Shown here: positions 1-5,731 of the stretch, piece after piece | How positions within the stretch are numbered: the stretch's first letter is position 1 | Layout: the number at the start of each line of letters is the position of its first letter | Assembly: GCA_017630115.1 (NCBI GenBank) | Contig: JAGBVY010000014.1 | Location: forward strand, 1-10,283 | Direction of reading: 5' to 3' | Source of the DNA: Tidjanibacter sp. | Lineage (GTDB): Bacteria; Bacteroidota; Bacteroidia; Bacteroidales; Rikenellaceae | Length of the DNA: 10,283 nucleotides | Notes under the pieces: generated by a model | Told to the model about the DNA's origin: nothing | Databases searched by the model: none | The model's input: the letters and a program-made list of their open reading frames with translations, nothing else | Program-made: the position numbers and the translations under genes

Positions 1-153
1 AAAGATACCGAACTGCCCGACAATGTTTTCATCTATACTATTGGAAGTCCTTGGGGTTTCGACCCACGAGATCCTATGTTGGAGTATCTGTTGGAGCACT
101 ATAAGGAGATTTTTGGCGAAGATTGTGAGATTTATTACCCTACAAAAATTTAG
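1..153 (+). CDS. 3' end of a lipoprotein-like gene (upstream tandem copy)
   Basis: Only the last 50 codons are present; the reading frame is open from the first base and stops at TAG 151-153. The peptide (starts KDTELPDNV, ends YYPTKI) equals residues 116-165 of the complete lipoprotein encoded at 174-671 except for Leu instead of Met at one position. I therefore read it as the C-terminus of a second copy of that gene whose signal peptide and N-terminal domain lie left of the window. Function is unknown. The third differing base, in the last Ile codon, and one Tyr-codon change are silent, as expected if both copies are under protein-level selection or were duplicated very recently. Confidence 0.8.
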   Translation, partial: KDTELPDNVFIYTIGSPWGFDPRDPMLEYLLEHYKEIFGEDCEIYYPTKI

Positions 154-169
154 GGTGCTAAACCAATTG
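1..169 (+). repeat. direct repeat, copy 1 (partner 519-687)
   Basis: Bases 1-169 recur at 519-687 with a constant offset of 518 and only three mismatches (88 C/A, 135 T/C, 150 T/A). The match includes the stop codon and a 16-base spacer ending ccaattg, then breaks off. It marks a tandem duplication of a unit of one gene plus spacer; the left boundary is outside the window. Confidence 0.95.
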
Positions 170-173
170 TATT

Positions 174-671
174 ATGAAACGATTACTATTTTTGTCGCTA
201 CTTTGCACGTTGCTACTGGTCGGTTGCAACAACGGCGAGGAAGAGCATCGCAGAACAAAACTACTTATCGCCTCGAAGTATGGATATGTAATTGGGGGTG
301 ACACGCGACCAATTCCTATGCCAATTGTGCAGGTAGTAAACGATGAAGGTGGCGAACAATGGAAAGCATCCCCGCTCATTGGAGTAGAACTTCTGAACTA
401 TGAGGAGGGATATGAGTACACTGTTTGGGCACACAAGGAGTCTTATATGCCAGATGAATTCCCCGAGCATGAGGATGTATTATGGTGGAAAATAGACAAG
501 GTTATTGACAAAGTAGAGAAAGATACCGAACTGCCCGACAATGTTTTCATCTATACTATTGGAAGTCCTTGGGGTTTCGACCCACGAGATCCTATGTTGG
601 AGTATATGTTGGAGCACTATAAGGAGATTTTTGGCGAAGATTGTGAGATTTACTACCCTACAAAAATATAG
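174..671 (+). CDS. putative surface lipoprotein, DUF4377-like, 165 aa
   Basis: Seen: Lys-Arg then a hydrophobic stretch and a lipobox LVGC with Cys18, giving a mature lipoprotein starting CNNGEEEH. The acidic residues right after Cys resemble the Bacteroidota lipoprotein export signal that sends lipoproteins to the cell surface. Residues about 60-113 (QW...LIGVELLNYEEGYEYTV...WWKIDKVIDKV) resemble the short DUF4377 pattern in which a Trp, a YEPGYEY-like turn and a final KV strand recur. That family assignment is by eye and moderate. The C-terminal 50 residues (contains GFDPRDP and a single Cys157) are also encoded in the upstream partial copy. The gene starts 20 bases after the stop of that copy and ends 25 bases before nspC, so it may be co-transcribed with nspC. 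No catalytic motif is visible; role unknown. Confidence 0.75.
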   Translation: MKRLLFLSLLCTLLLVGCNNGEEEHRRTKLLIASKYGYVIGGDTRPIPMPIVQVVNDEGGEQWKASPLIGVELLNYEEGYEYTVWAHKESYMPDEFPEHEDVLWWKIDKVIDKVEKDTELPDNVFIYTIGSPWGFDPRDPMLEYMLEHYKEIFGEDCEIYYPTKI

Positions 672-687
672 GGTGCTAAACCAATTG
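519..687 (+). repeat. direct repeat, copy 2 (partner 1-169)
   Basis: Second copy of the 169-base near-identical repeat; it covers the last 50 codons of the complete lipoprotein gene and the first 16 bases after its stop. Homology ends 9 bases before the nspC start codon. Confidence 0.95.
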
Positions 688-696
688 GATGATACG

Positions 697-1827
697 ATGA
701 ATTATTACAACACCGTTCCGTCGCCCTGTTATGTTTTGGAGGAGGCGGAGCTACTGAAAAATATGGCGGTCATTGACCGCGTGAGGCGTGAAGCGGGCGT
801 GGAGATTATTGTTGCCCTGAAAGCCAACGCTATGTGGAGCATATTCCCCATTCTGAGAGAACATTCCGACGGCGCAACGGCAAGCTCGCTCAACGAGGCC
901 CGATTGGTCTATGAGGAGTTTGGCCAGAGGGCCCACACCTATGCACCTGTCTATTCGGAGTCGGAGTGGGAGGAGCTGATGCAGTATAGCGACTATGTTA
1001 CATTCAACTCTTTGGGTCAGTGGCAGCGCTATGGACAGAGGGCGTTGTTGAGGGGTATCTCGTGTGGATTGCGTATCAATCACGAGTACTCAACCGTCGA
1101 GACCGACCTCTACAATCCAGCCTCGCGCACCTCTCGCTTGGGTATTCTTTCGGAGAAGCTCACCGAGCTACCCGAGGGCATTGAGGGACTCCATTTCCAC
1201 TCGCTCTGTGAGTCGCAGGCCGAAGATTTGGTTGCTACGTTGGAGGCAGTGGAGGAGAAGTTTGGCCACTTGTTGGACAAGATTAAATGGTTTAATATGG
1301 GTGGCGGACACCTTATGACACGCAAGGGCTACAATGTTGAACTGCTTATAGATACGCTCCGAGCCTTCAAAGAGCGTCATCCCAACCTTAGGGTGATTCT
1401 CGAACCGGGTAGTGCCTTCACTTGGCGCACGGGAACGCTGGTGGCAACGGTGGAGGATATTGTAGAGGGCGGAGGCGAAAAGACCGCCACGCTCAACGTG
1501 TCGTTTGCTTGCCATATGCCCGACTGCTTGGAGATGCCCTACAAGCCCGCTATCGTGGGCGCACACGACCCCGAGGAGGGCGAAGAGAGGTGGCGCATTG
1601 GCGGTAACAGCTGCTTGGCGGGCGACTGGATTGGCCACTGGGCCTTCGATAAGGCCCCTCAGGTGGGCGACCGCATCGTCTTTGAGGATATGATTCACTA
1701 CACTATGGTCAAGACCACAATGTTCAATGGAGTGAGCCACCCCTCGATTGCAATTGCCCACACCGACGGCAGAGTGGAGGTGGTGCGTCGCTTCGGCTAT
1801 GAGGACTATAAGTTCCGTATGGGATAA
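697..1827 (+). CDS. nspC: carboxynorspermidine/carboxyspermidine decarboxylase
   Basis: A 376-residue PLP-dependent fold-III decarboxylase, a usual length for NspC. It removes CO2 from carboxynorspermidine or carboxyspermidine, the last step of the aspartate-semialdehyde-dependent route that makes (nor)spermidine; in Bacteroidota the product is expected to be spermidine. Visible landmarks: the PLP lysine in VALKANAMWSI (Lys42), HFHSLCES at 166-173, the phosphate-binding GGG at 202-204, EPGSAF at 236-241, CHMPDCLEMPYKP at 272-284, and GNSCLAGD at 303-310 whose Cys306 matches the cysteine that completes the active site across the dimer. I chose ATG 697 because MNYYNTVPSPCYV is the usual N-terminus; the frame stays open upstream only through overlap with the lipoprotein gene. 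Cytosolic. Next gene begins 18 bases downstream, suggesting one transcript. The partner dehydrogenase is not in the window. Confidence 0.93.
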   Translation: MNYYNTVPSPCYVLEEAELLKNMAVIDRVRREAGVEIIVALKANAMWSIFPILREHSDGATASSLNEARLVYEEFGQRAHTYAPVYSESEWEELMQYSDYVTFNSLGQWQRYGQRALLRGISCGLRINHEYSTVETDLYNPASRTSRLGILSEKLTELPEGIEGLHFHSLCESQAEDLVATLEAVEEKFGHLLDKIKWFNMGGGHLMTRKGYNVELLIDTLRAFKERHPNLRVILEPGSAFTWRTGTLVATVEDIVEGGGEKTATLNVSFACHMPDCLEMPYKPAIVGAHDPEEGEERWRIGGNSCLAGDWIGHWAFDKAPQVGDRIVFEDMIHYTMVKTTMFNGVSHPSIAIAHTDGRVEVVRRFGYEDYKFRMG

Positions 1828-1845
1828 TTTAACATAAAGACGAAT

Positions 1846-2199
1846 ATGAAAATTGCTGTACCAACACGCGAGGGTAGGGTGGACGACCACTTTGGCCACT
1901 GCGACCACTATACGATATTTACAATAGAGGAGGGTGCTGTGGTCGATACCCAGACGCTCCCTTCGCCACAGGGATGTGGTTGCAAGAGCAACATCGCCTC
2001 GGTGCTCAGAGATATGGGTGTTGAGGTTATGCTCGCAGGTAATATGGGCGAGGGGGCAAAAAATAAACTCTCTGCCCACAACATCCGAGTCGTTAGGGGT
2101 TGTAGCGGCAGTGTAGAAACGCTCATTAAGACCTATCTGATGGGGTTTGTCTTTGATTCGGGCGTAGGTTGCGACCACCACGATTGTGGCAACCATTAG
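1846..2199 (+). CDS. NifB/NifX-family (dinitrogenase FeMo-cofactor-like) small protein
   Basis: 117 residues matching the stand-alone Nitro_FeMo-Co fold (RNase H-like): MKIAVPT start, the signature DDHFGHCDHY at 13-22, a PQGCGCKSNIA segment at 41-51, LAGNMGEGAKNKL at 63-75, and the GCSGSVETLI strand-helix at 85-94. Six cysteines (19, 44, 46, 86, 109, 114) and a His/Cys-rich tail CDHHDCGNH at 109-117 suggest binding of a metal or Fe-S cluster; that is inference. No nif genes are nearby, so nitrogen fixation is not implied; relatives of this type occur widely in anaerobes with no proven job. It sits 18 bases after nspC and 37 bases before rsmE, so it is probably co-transcribed with them. Family call secure, function unknown. 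Confidence 0.88.
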   Translation: MKIAVPTREGRVDDHFGHCDHYTIFTIEEGAVVDTQTLPSPQGCGCKSNIASVLRDMGVEVMLAGNMGEGAKNKLSAHNIRVVRGCSGSVETLIKTYLMGFVFDSGVGCDHHDCGNH

Positions 2200-2236
2200 T
2201 TTGTTTGTTTTTGATAATAATTTGATTGCCAAAGAT

Positions 2237-2941
2237 ATGCTGCTGTTTTATGCGCCAGATATAACCACCCCTCTCTATACTCTGCCTGAGGAGGAGAGCG
2301 GTCACTGCGTCAGAGTGTTGCGTCTGCGTGAGGGCGACAAGCTCCACATTACCGACGGGCGAGGAACGCTCTACGATGCAGTCGTTGAGGATGCCCATCC
2401 GAAGCGTTGCACCATTCGCATTGCAGAGGAGCATCCCCAGTGGGAGAAGAGGGATTATCAACTGACTGTGGCGGTAGCTCCAACGAAGAATATCGATCGC
2501 ATTGAGTGGTTTGTGGAGAAGGCCACCGAGTGTGGCATAGACCGCATTGTGCCAATCCTGTGCGACCACTCGGAGCGTAAGGTCATCAAGGGCGAACGCT
2601 TGGAGAAGATTGCGGTGAGTGCAATGAAACAGTCGCTCAAAGCCTATCTGCCTACCATTGAGACTCTTACTGAGTTTGCTAAACTTATAGCAGAACCTTT
2701 CGATGGGGTGAAACTTATAGCTCACTGCGAGGAGGATATGGAGCGCATATTCTTTGGTGATGTGGTCCATAGGGGCGAGAATGTTATGATTCTTATTGGC
2801 CCTGAGGGGGACTTTTCGGTTGAGGAGATTGAGGCTGCACGCAAGGCCGGGTTTAAGCAGGTGACGCTTGGAGAGGCACGCCTGAGGACTGAGACAGCAG
2901 CTCTGGCTGCGGCTATGTTTACAGCCTTTATCAATGGCTAA
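2237..2941 (+). CDS. rsmE: 16S rRNA m3U1498 methyltransferase
   Basis: 234-residue SPOUT-class enzyme that methylates N3 of U1498 in 16S rRNA using S-adenosylmethionine, acting on the small subunit in the cytosol. Seen in order: N-terminal PUA-like domain with SGHCVRVLRLREGD (21-34), then PTKNIDRIEWFVEKATECGID (82-102, in part), the CDHSERK segment (109-115), and the knotted SAM-binding C-terminus with LIGPEGDFSVEEIEAA (186-201) and LGEARLRTETAALAA (211-225). These are the hallmark motifs of the family and the length is normal. Start: ATG 2237 gives MLLFYAP, the usual N-terminus; an upstream in-frame ATG at 2186 would add 17 unrelated residues and overlap the preceding gene. It is the last gene of the nspC cluster and is followed at once by hairpins. 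Confidence 0.95.
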   Translation: MLLFYAPDITTPLYTLPEEESGHCVRVLRLREGDKLHITDGRGTLYDAVVEDAHPKRCTIRIAEEHPQWEKRDYQLTVAVAPTKNIDRIEWFVEKATECGIDRIVPILCDHSERKVIKGERLEKIAVSAMKQSLKAYLPTIETLTEFAKLIAEPFDGVKLIAHCEEDMERIFFGDVVHRGENVMILIGPEGDFSVEEIEAARKAGFKQVTLGEARLRTETAALAAAMFTAFING

Positions 2942-2945
2942 AAAT

Positions 2946-2987
2946 GCACCTTATTGGTGCTTTTGTGCCAACTTGCTTGGCACAAAA
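2946..2987 (+). terminator. two consecutive hairpins after rsmE
   Basis: Hairpin 1: GCACC 2946-2950, loop TTATT, GGTGC 2956-2960, followed by TTTT; a small intrinsic-terminator shape 4 bases after the rsmE stop. Hairpin 2 starts at the same T run: a perfect 11-bp stem, 2961-2971 with 2977-2987, loop CTTGC. The second is flanked by T on the left and A on the right, so it would also terminate transcription from the opposite strand. It likely ends the nspC-rsmE transcript before the CHR operon. Confidence 0.65.
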
Positions 2988-3008
2988 AACCTCAATAAGT
3001 TGCGTTTT

Positions 3009-3039
3009 TTTGGGGGTTAAGCGACAACAGATAATTTTC
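3009..3039 (+). promoter_or_regulatory. candidate Bacteroides-type promoter for the CHR operon
   Basis: TTTG at 3009-3012, 19 bases, then TAATTTTC at 3032-3039, which matches TAnnTTTG in 7 of 8 positions. It lies between the rsmE hairpins and ATG 3047. If used, transcription would begin almost at the start codon, giving a nearly leaderless mRNA. Pattern match only. Confidence 0.3.
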
Positions 3040-3046
3040 CATTTGT

Positions 3047-3610
3047 ATGACATCACTTTGGACCATATTTGCCTCGTTTTTGAAGATTGGCGCTTTCACC
3101 TTCGGAGGAGGCTATGCAATGATACCTCTGATTGAGGCCGAGATGATTCAGAAAAGGGGTTGGCTCACACGAGAAGAGTTTATCAACCAACTAACCATAG
3201 CGCAGAGTATTCCCGGCCCTATTGCTCTCAATACGGCTGTATTTGTGGGCTATAAGACGCGCGGAGTAAAGGGTGCGCTCTCGGCCCTCGTTGGTGTGGT
3301 TATCCCATCGTTTTTCATTATTCTGCTTATTGCAACTTGTTTTACGGAGTTTAAGGACAATGCTGTTGTGGCGGCCGCCTTTAAGGGTATGCGCCCTGCG
3401 GTGGTAGCGCTGATTGCTGCCCCACTGATAGGTATGGCTAAGGGTATGAGTTGGTGGAAGATAGCGCTTGCACTTGCGGTGTCGGTTGTGATATGGTTGT
3501 TGGGTGTGTCGCCCATCTGGTTTATATTCGTAGGCGCACTTGTAGGTATTGGTTGGTCGTTCCGCCCCGAGGGTGGTAGTGAGGTCAGAAAGGAGGAGAA
3601 AGAGCTATGA
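3047..3610 (+). CDS. CHR-family transporter, N-terminal-type half
   Basis: 187-residue membrane protein of the CHR (chromate ion transporter, ChrA) superfamily. ChrA proteins move chromate, probably by anion exchange or efflux; many short members have unproven substrates. Seen: FTFGGGYAMIPLIEAEM at 17-33, the SIPGPIALNTAVFVGY stretch at 54-69, GMRPAVVALI at 114-123, and about five to six hydrophobic segments ending with WFIFVGALVGIGW. A charged tail (EVRKEEKEL) follows the last helix. Length fits one CHR domain, so this is a short-chain member that needs the next gene as partner. Its stop overlaps the next start as ATGA, which points to coupled translation and 1:1 production. Start at ATG 3047 gives the usual short cytoplasmic lead. 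Confidence 0.87.
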   Translation: MTSLWTIFASFLKIGAFTFGGGYAMIPLIEAEMIQKRGWLTREEFINQLTIAQSIPGPIALNTAVFVGYKTRGVKGALSALVGVVIPSFFIILLIATCFTEFKDNAVVAAAFKGMRPAVVALIAAPLIGMAKGMSWWKIALALAVSVVIWLLGVSPIWFIFVGALVGIGWSFRPEGGSEVRKEEKEL

Positions 3611-4131
3611 TATATTTGCAACTTTTTCTTGCCTACTTGAAGATTGGATTCTTCGGCTTTGGTGGCGGCTATGCTATGATTTCGCTCATCTACAACGAGG
3701 TTGTGGTGCAGCACGGGTGGCTTACGGCTGCCCAGCTGGCCGATGTGGCCGCCATATCGCAGATGACCCCCGGTCCTATTGCAATCAACTGCGCCACCTA
3801 TGTGGGCTACACTGTTACGGGCAATGTGTGGGGCTCGCTATTGGCTACGGGGGCTGTTTGTCTGCCCTCGCTGACGCTGATGATGTTGGCCACGAGGTTT
3901 TACTTTAAGCTGCGTGGCAATCGCCATTTTGCGGGAGCTATGGCGGGTATGCAGCCAATGATGATTGGCCTTATCCTCTCGTCGGCCTTGATGCTCTTTG
4001 GTGAGTCCACCTTTATCGACTGGAAGAGCTGGTTGATTTTTGCCGGCTGCTTTGTTGCCTCTGTTAGGAGAGTCAATCCCATATTGTTGATTCTACTATC
4101 GGCTCTTGTGGGTATTGTTTGTTACGTCTAA
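3607..4131 (+). CDS. CHR-family transporter, second half
   Basis: 174-residue paralogue of the preceding protein, with the same landmarks at nearly the same positions: FGFGGGYAMISLIYNE at 16-31, QMTPGPIAINCATYVGY at 52-68, GMQPMMIGLI at 114-123, and a final hydrophobic helix (ILLILLSALVGIVCYV). In the family, two such short proteins assemble into the equivalent of one two-domain ChrA in opposite membrane orientation. The gene begins inside the stop of its partner (ATGA overlap at 3607-3610). Substrate cannot be told from sequence; chromate is the family's reference substrate, but other oxyanions are possible. Last gene of this operon; no strong terminator is visible downstream, only weak short stems near 4141-4174. 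Confidence 0.87.
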   Translation: MIYLQLFLAYLKIGFFGFGGGYAMISLIYNEVVVQHGWLTAAQLADVAAISQMTPGPIAINCATYVGYTVTGNVWGSLLATGAVCLPSLTLMMLATRFYFKLRGNRHFAGAMAGMQPMMIGLILSSALMLFGESTFIDWKSWLIFAGCFVASVRRVNPILLILLSALVGIVCYV

Positions 4132-4202
4132 CTGCTTGGCCGGATTGGTTCCGAAGAGCAAAGTGTTCGCTTTGGCACAAGTTTTGTTCCTATTGTAGCA
4201 AG

Positions 4203-4285
4203 ACTGCGTGCTAAGAGATGAGCAATCGGAAAAAACTCGTGTTTGATTTGGAAATTAGGGGAAAAAGCTCTATCTTGCACGCAGT
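4203..4285. repeat. inverted repeat upstream of the sigma factor gene
   Basis: ACTGCGTGC at 4203-4211 is the exact reverse complement of GCACGCAGT at 4277-4285, separated by 65 bases. The right arm overlaps the candidate -7 box. It could be a split operator or a long-range stem. The rest of the 4132-4370 gap has no ORF or RNA gene that I recognise. Confidence 0.5.
4247..4278 (+). promoter_or_regulatory. candidate promoter of the sigma factor gene
   Basis: TTTG at 4247-4250, 20 bases, then TATCTTGC at 4271-4278 (a partial match to TAnnTTTG). This would leave a leader of roughly 85-90 bases before ATG 4371. Weak pattern match; it gains some interest from overlap with the inverted repeat arm. 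Confidence 0.3.
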
Positions 4286-4370
4286 TTATTATACTTTTTA
4301 ACCAATTTTTGTCTAACTAAACCTCTTTGCCTATCGAAAAATTCTACTCTTAACCAACATTAAAATCAGG

Positions 4371-4970
4371 ATGAAGAGTATGAATAACATCTCTGCAAGT
4401 GTGAGTGACTACGAGTTGCTCAACTCCTACCTTGCGGGCAACAAAGAGGCAATGTCCAATCTTATAGAACGTCACGGCTCTCGTGTCTATGACTATATCC
4501 ATATGATGGTCAAAGACGGCGATTTGGCTGATGATATTTATCAGGAAACCTTTATTAAGGCTGTGCGCGTTATCGACGAAGGACGCTACAAGGATAGCGG
4601 TCGCTTCCTGTCGTGGGTTATGCGTATTGCCCACAATCAGGTTATAGACCACCTCCGTGCCGCCAAACAGAATAAGAACATCAGCGAGAGTGAGGCCGGT
4701 TACGACATCATCGGCACTCAGCGCCTGAGCGAGGGCTCTATTGAGGACCGCTTGGTCAGCGAGCAGATTGCTGCCGACCTGCGTCTTCTTGTGGGACAGT
4801 TGCCCGAGGAGCAGCAGGAGGTGGTGAGGTTGCGCTACTATGCCGGATTGTCGTTTAAGGAGATTGCTGAGCAGACCGAGGTGAGTATCAACACCGCCTT
4901 GGGACGTATGCGCTACGCTCTGATAAACCTCCGCAGGATGATTAAAGAAAAAAATGTTGTCCTCGAATAA
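4371..4970 (+). CDS. ECF-type RNA polymerase sigma factor
   Basis: 199-residue sigma-70 family protein with regions 2 and 4 only. Region 2: about 27-98, with the DLADDIYQETFIKA core-binding helix (51-64) and GRFLSWVMRIAHNQVIDHLR (77-96), covering -10 recognition. Region 4: about 130-190, with LPEEQQEVVRLRYYAGLSFKEIAE (144-167) and the recognition helix through VSINTALGRMRYAL (171-184). It redirects RNA polymerase to a set of promoters. ATG 4380 is a plausible alternative start, since AGGA at 4368-4371 would sit 8 bases before it. No standard transmembrane anti-sigma gene follows; the only downstream ORF is a 48-residue one. Upstream gap and inverted repeat suggest its own promoter. Confidence 0.92.
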   Translation: MKSMNNISASVSDYELLNSYLAGNKEAMSNLIERHGSRVYDYIHMMVKDGDLADDIYQETFIKAVRVIDEGRYKDSGRFLSWVMRIAHNQVIDHLRAAKQNKNISESEAGYDIIGTQRLSEGSIEDRLVSEQIAADLRLLVGQLPEEQQEVVRLRYYAGLSFKEIAEQTEVSINTALGRMRYALINLRRMIKEKNVVLE

Positions 4971-4997
4971 TTTTCGTGCAATAATACCCGAGGTCAT

Positions 4998-5036
4998 TGC
5001 GTTATAATTGCAAACAAGAGAGTAACCAATAACGCA
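4998..5036. repeat. 8-bp inverted repeat before the small ORF
   Basis: TGCGTTAT 4998-5005 and ATAACGCA 5029-5036 are exact reverse complements with a 23-base loop. They end 7 bases before ATG 5044, so a stem in the mRNA could affect initiation of the small ORF or separate it from the sigma factor message. Confidence 0.45.
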
Positions 5037-5043
5037 CTTGCCT

Positions 5044-5190
5044 ATGGGACAATTCAACTATCAAGAACAAAGTAAAGATTTTGGTGGCGACGATAAGGAA
5101 CTTCTGTATGAGTATGTTATCTGTGGTGAGCACGAGTTGCTTTATCTCGATACGTTGCTCAGTGAAGTTTTCGCCCAGAGAGTAAATTGA
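5044..5190 (+). CDS. small acidic protein, 48 aa, unknown
   Basis: ATG 5044 to TGA 5188-5190 encodes 48 residues (begins MGQFNYQEQSKDFGGDDKE, ends FAQRVN). Codon choice (GAG, CTC, TTG, GCC) is like the neighbouring genes and the composition is acidic in the first half with an amphipathic LLYEYVICGEHELLYLDTLLSEVF helix-like second half; no signal peptide, single Cys27. It starts 73 bases after the sigma factor gene on the same strand. It may be a regulator or partner of that sigma factor, but that is only inferred from position. A dense repeat begins at the base after the stop, so the original C-terminus may have been longer. Alternatively it is a chance ORF. Confidence 0.5.
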   Translation: MGQFNYQEQSKDFGGDDKELLYEYVICGEHELLYLDTLLSEVFAQRVN

Positions 5191-5270
5191 GTAAGTTTTG
5201 CGATTTGCGAACTATTGCGGTTGCGGAGAATTAACAGCTTACGTTGCGCAAAATTCGCATAACTTACGTT
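5191..5270. repeat. imperfect palindrome with TTGCGR and CTTACGTT repeats
   Basis: Beginning right after the small ORF's stop, GTAAGTTTTGCGA...TTTGCGAA (5191-5211) pairs, with a 3-base gap and few mismatches, with the reverse complement of about 5244-5267. TTGCGA/TTGCGG occurs four times between 5198 and 5226, and CTTACGTT occurs at 5238-5245 and 5263-5270. No gene. Such layout fits a dispersed repeat or a long RNA hairpin. Confidence 0.6.
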
Positions 5271-5344
5271 AGATTTAGACAAGAATTTGTAAAGGATTAA
5301 CGTGAGCAATCGCGTTAAAATAGGTGTTAGAGAAGTTTGATTGG

Positions 5345-5373
5345 AGGAGGGTTGTCGTGACGACATCCCTCCT
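5345..5373 (+). terminator. strong intrinsic terminator hairpin
   Basis: Arms 5345-5357 and 5361-5373 form a 13-bp stem with one T-T mismatch and a TGA loop, followed by a T-rich tail (TTGTTTGTTT, with one C before the next T run). This is the clearest terminator downstream of the sigma factor and small ORF. Confidence 0.75.
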
Positions 5374-5397
5374 TGTTTGTTTCGTTGGTTTGGGGCG

Positions 5398-5612
5398 TTA
5401 TTTGCAAAAAACAAGGTACGTTTGGGGGTGGAGGCAATCCACTTTTTTGCATTTTGGGGCTAAGAGGCTACCGCGCACACAATCAACTCGTTAACCCCTA
5501 TTTTGGGGGTTGTCAATAGCCTCTTCAATCCACTTTTTTGCTCTTTTTACAGCCCCAAAAATTACCCTAAACTGACACCCCCTCAAACCACCCCAACACG
5601 GCTTATTTGCAA
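5398..5612. repeat. nested inverted-repeat block flanked by 10-bp direct repeats
   Basis: Complementary pairs nest inside one another: 5424-5430/5576-5582 (GGGGGTG), 5452-5461/5551-5560 (TTTTGGGGCT), 5462-5470/5517-5525 (AAGAGGCTA) and 5493-5498/5506-5511 (AACCCC). The 16-mer CAATCCACTTTTTTGC occurs at 5435-5450 and 5526-5541. TTATTTGCAA stands at both edges (5398-5407 and 5603-5612). A short hairpin GTGGA/TCCAC (5428-5442) before a T6 run could terminate transcription. No gene in it. It may be a structured RNA or a small non-autonomous mobile element. Confidence 0.6.
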
Positions 5613-5700
5613 CTACTTGATAATCAGCAATATAACTCAACGATGAGTGTGGTGGGAAAGAATAGTTGAAAATGGTATCTGATTATCAAGTAGTTACAAA
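5606..5700. repeat. 95-bp element with 22-bp terminal inverted repeats
   Basis: The arms 5606-5627 and 5679-5700 are reverse complements at 21 of 22 positions; the inner 17 bp (AACTACTTGATAATCAG) are perfect. The 51-base centre has no ORF but contains ACTCA-ACGA-TGAGT (a small hairpin), and its ACGATGAGT recurs just outside the element at 5704-5712. No target-site duplication is evident. Size and shape fit a MITE/REPIN-like palindromic element or a long RNA hairpin. The left arm shares 7 bases with the edge repeat of the adjoining block. Confidence 0.75.
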
Positions 5701-5731
5701 CCCACGATGAGTCAAAAATAACGGCAAAAAA

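Noticed and set aside
541..696. N-terminal extension of nspC from ATG 541
   Set aside because: It would overlap the lipoprotein gene in another frame, and its translation is also open at 23-301 because of the direct repeat. The family N-terminus begins at ATG 697.
1168..2232. Long - strand open frame (354 codons)
   Set aside because: Lies antisense to nspC and the NifX-family gene, both with clear family motifs; its translation shows no recognisable domain.
2186..2236. Upstream start for rsmE
   Set aside because: Adds 17 residues not typical of the family and overlaps the preceding gene; ATG 2237 gives the usual N-terminus.
2126..2770. - strand open frame of 214 codons
   Set aside because: Antisense to rsmE, which has all its signature motifs; shadow of codon bias.
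4350..5057. - strand open frame of 235 codons
   Set aside because: Antisense to the sigma factor gene, whose regions 2 and 4 are unmistakable.
5142..5414. - strand open frame of 90 codons across the palindromic repeat and terminator
   Set aside because: Composed of repeat and hairpin sequence, no signal or motif; likely chance openness.
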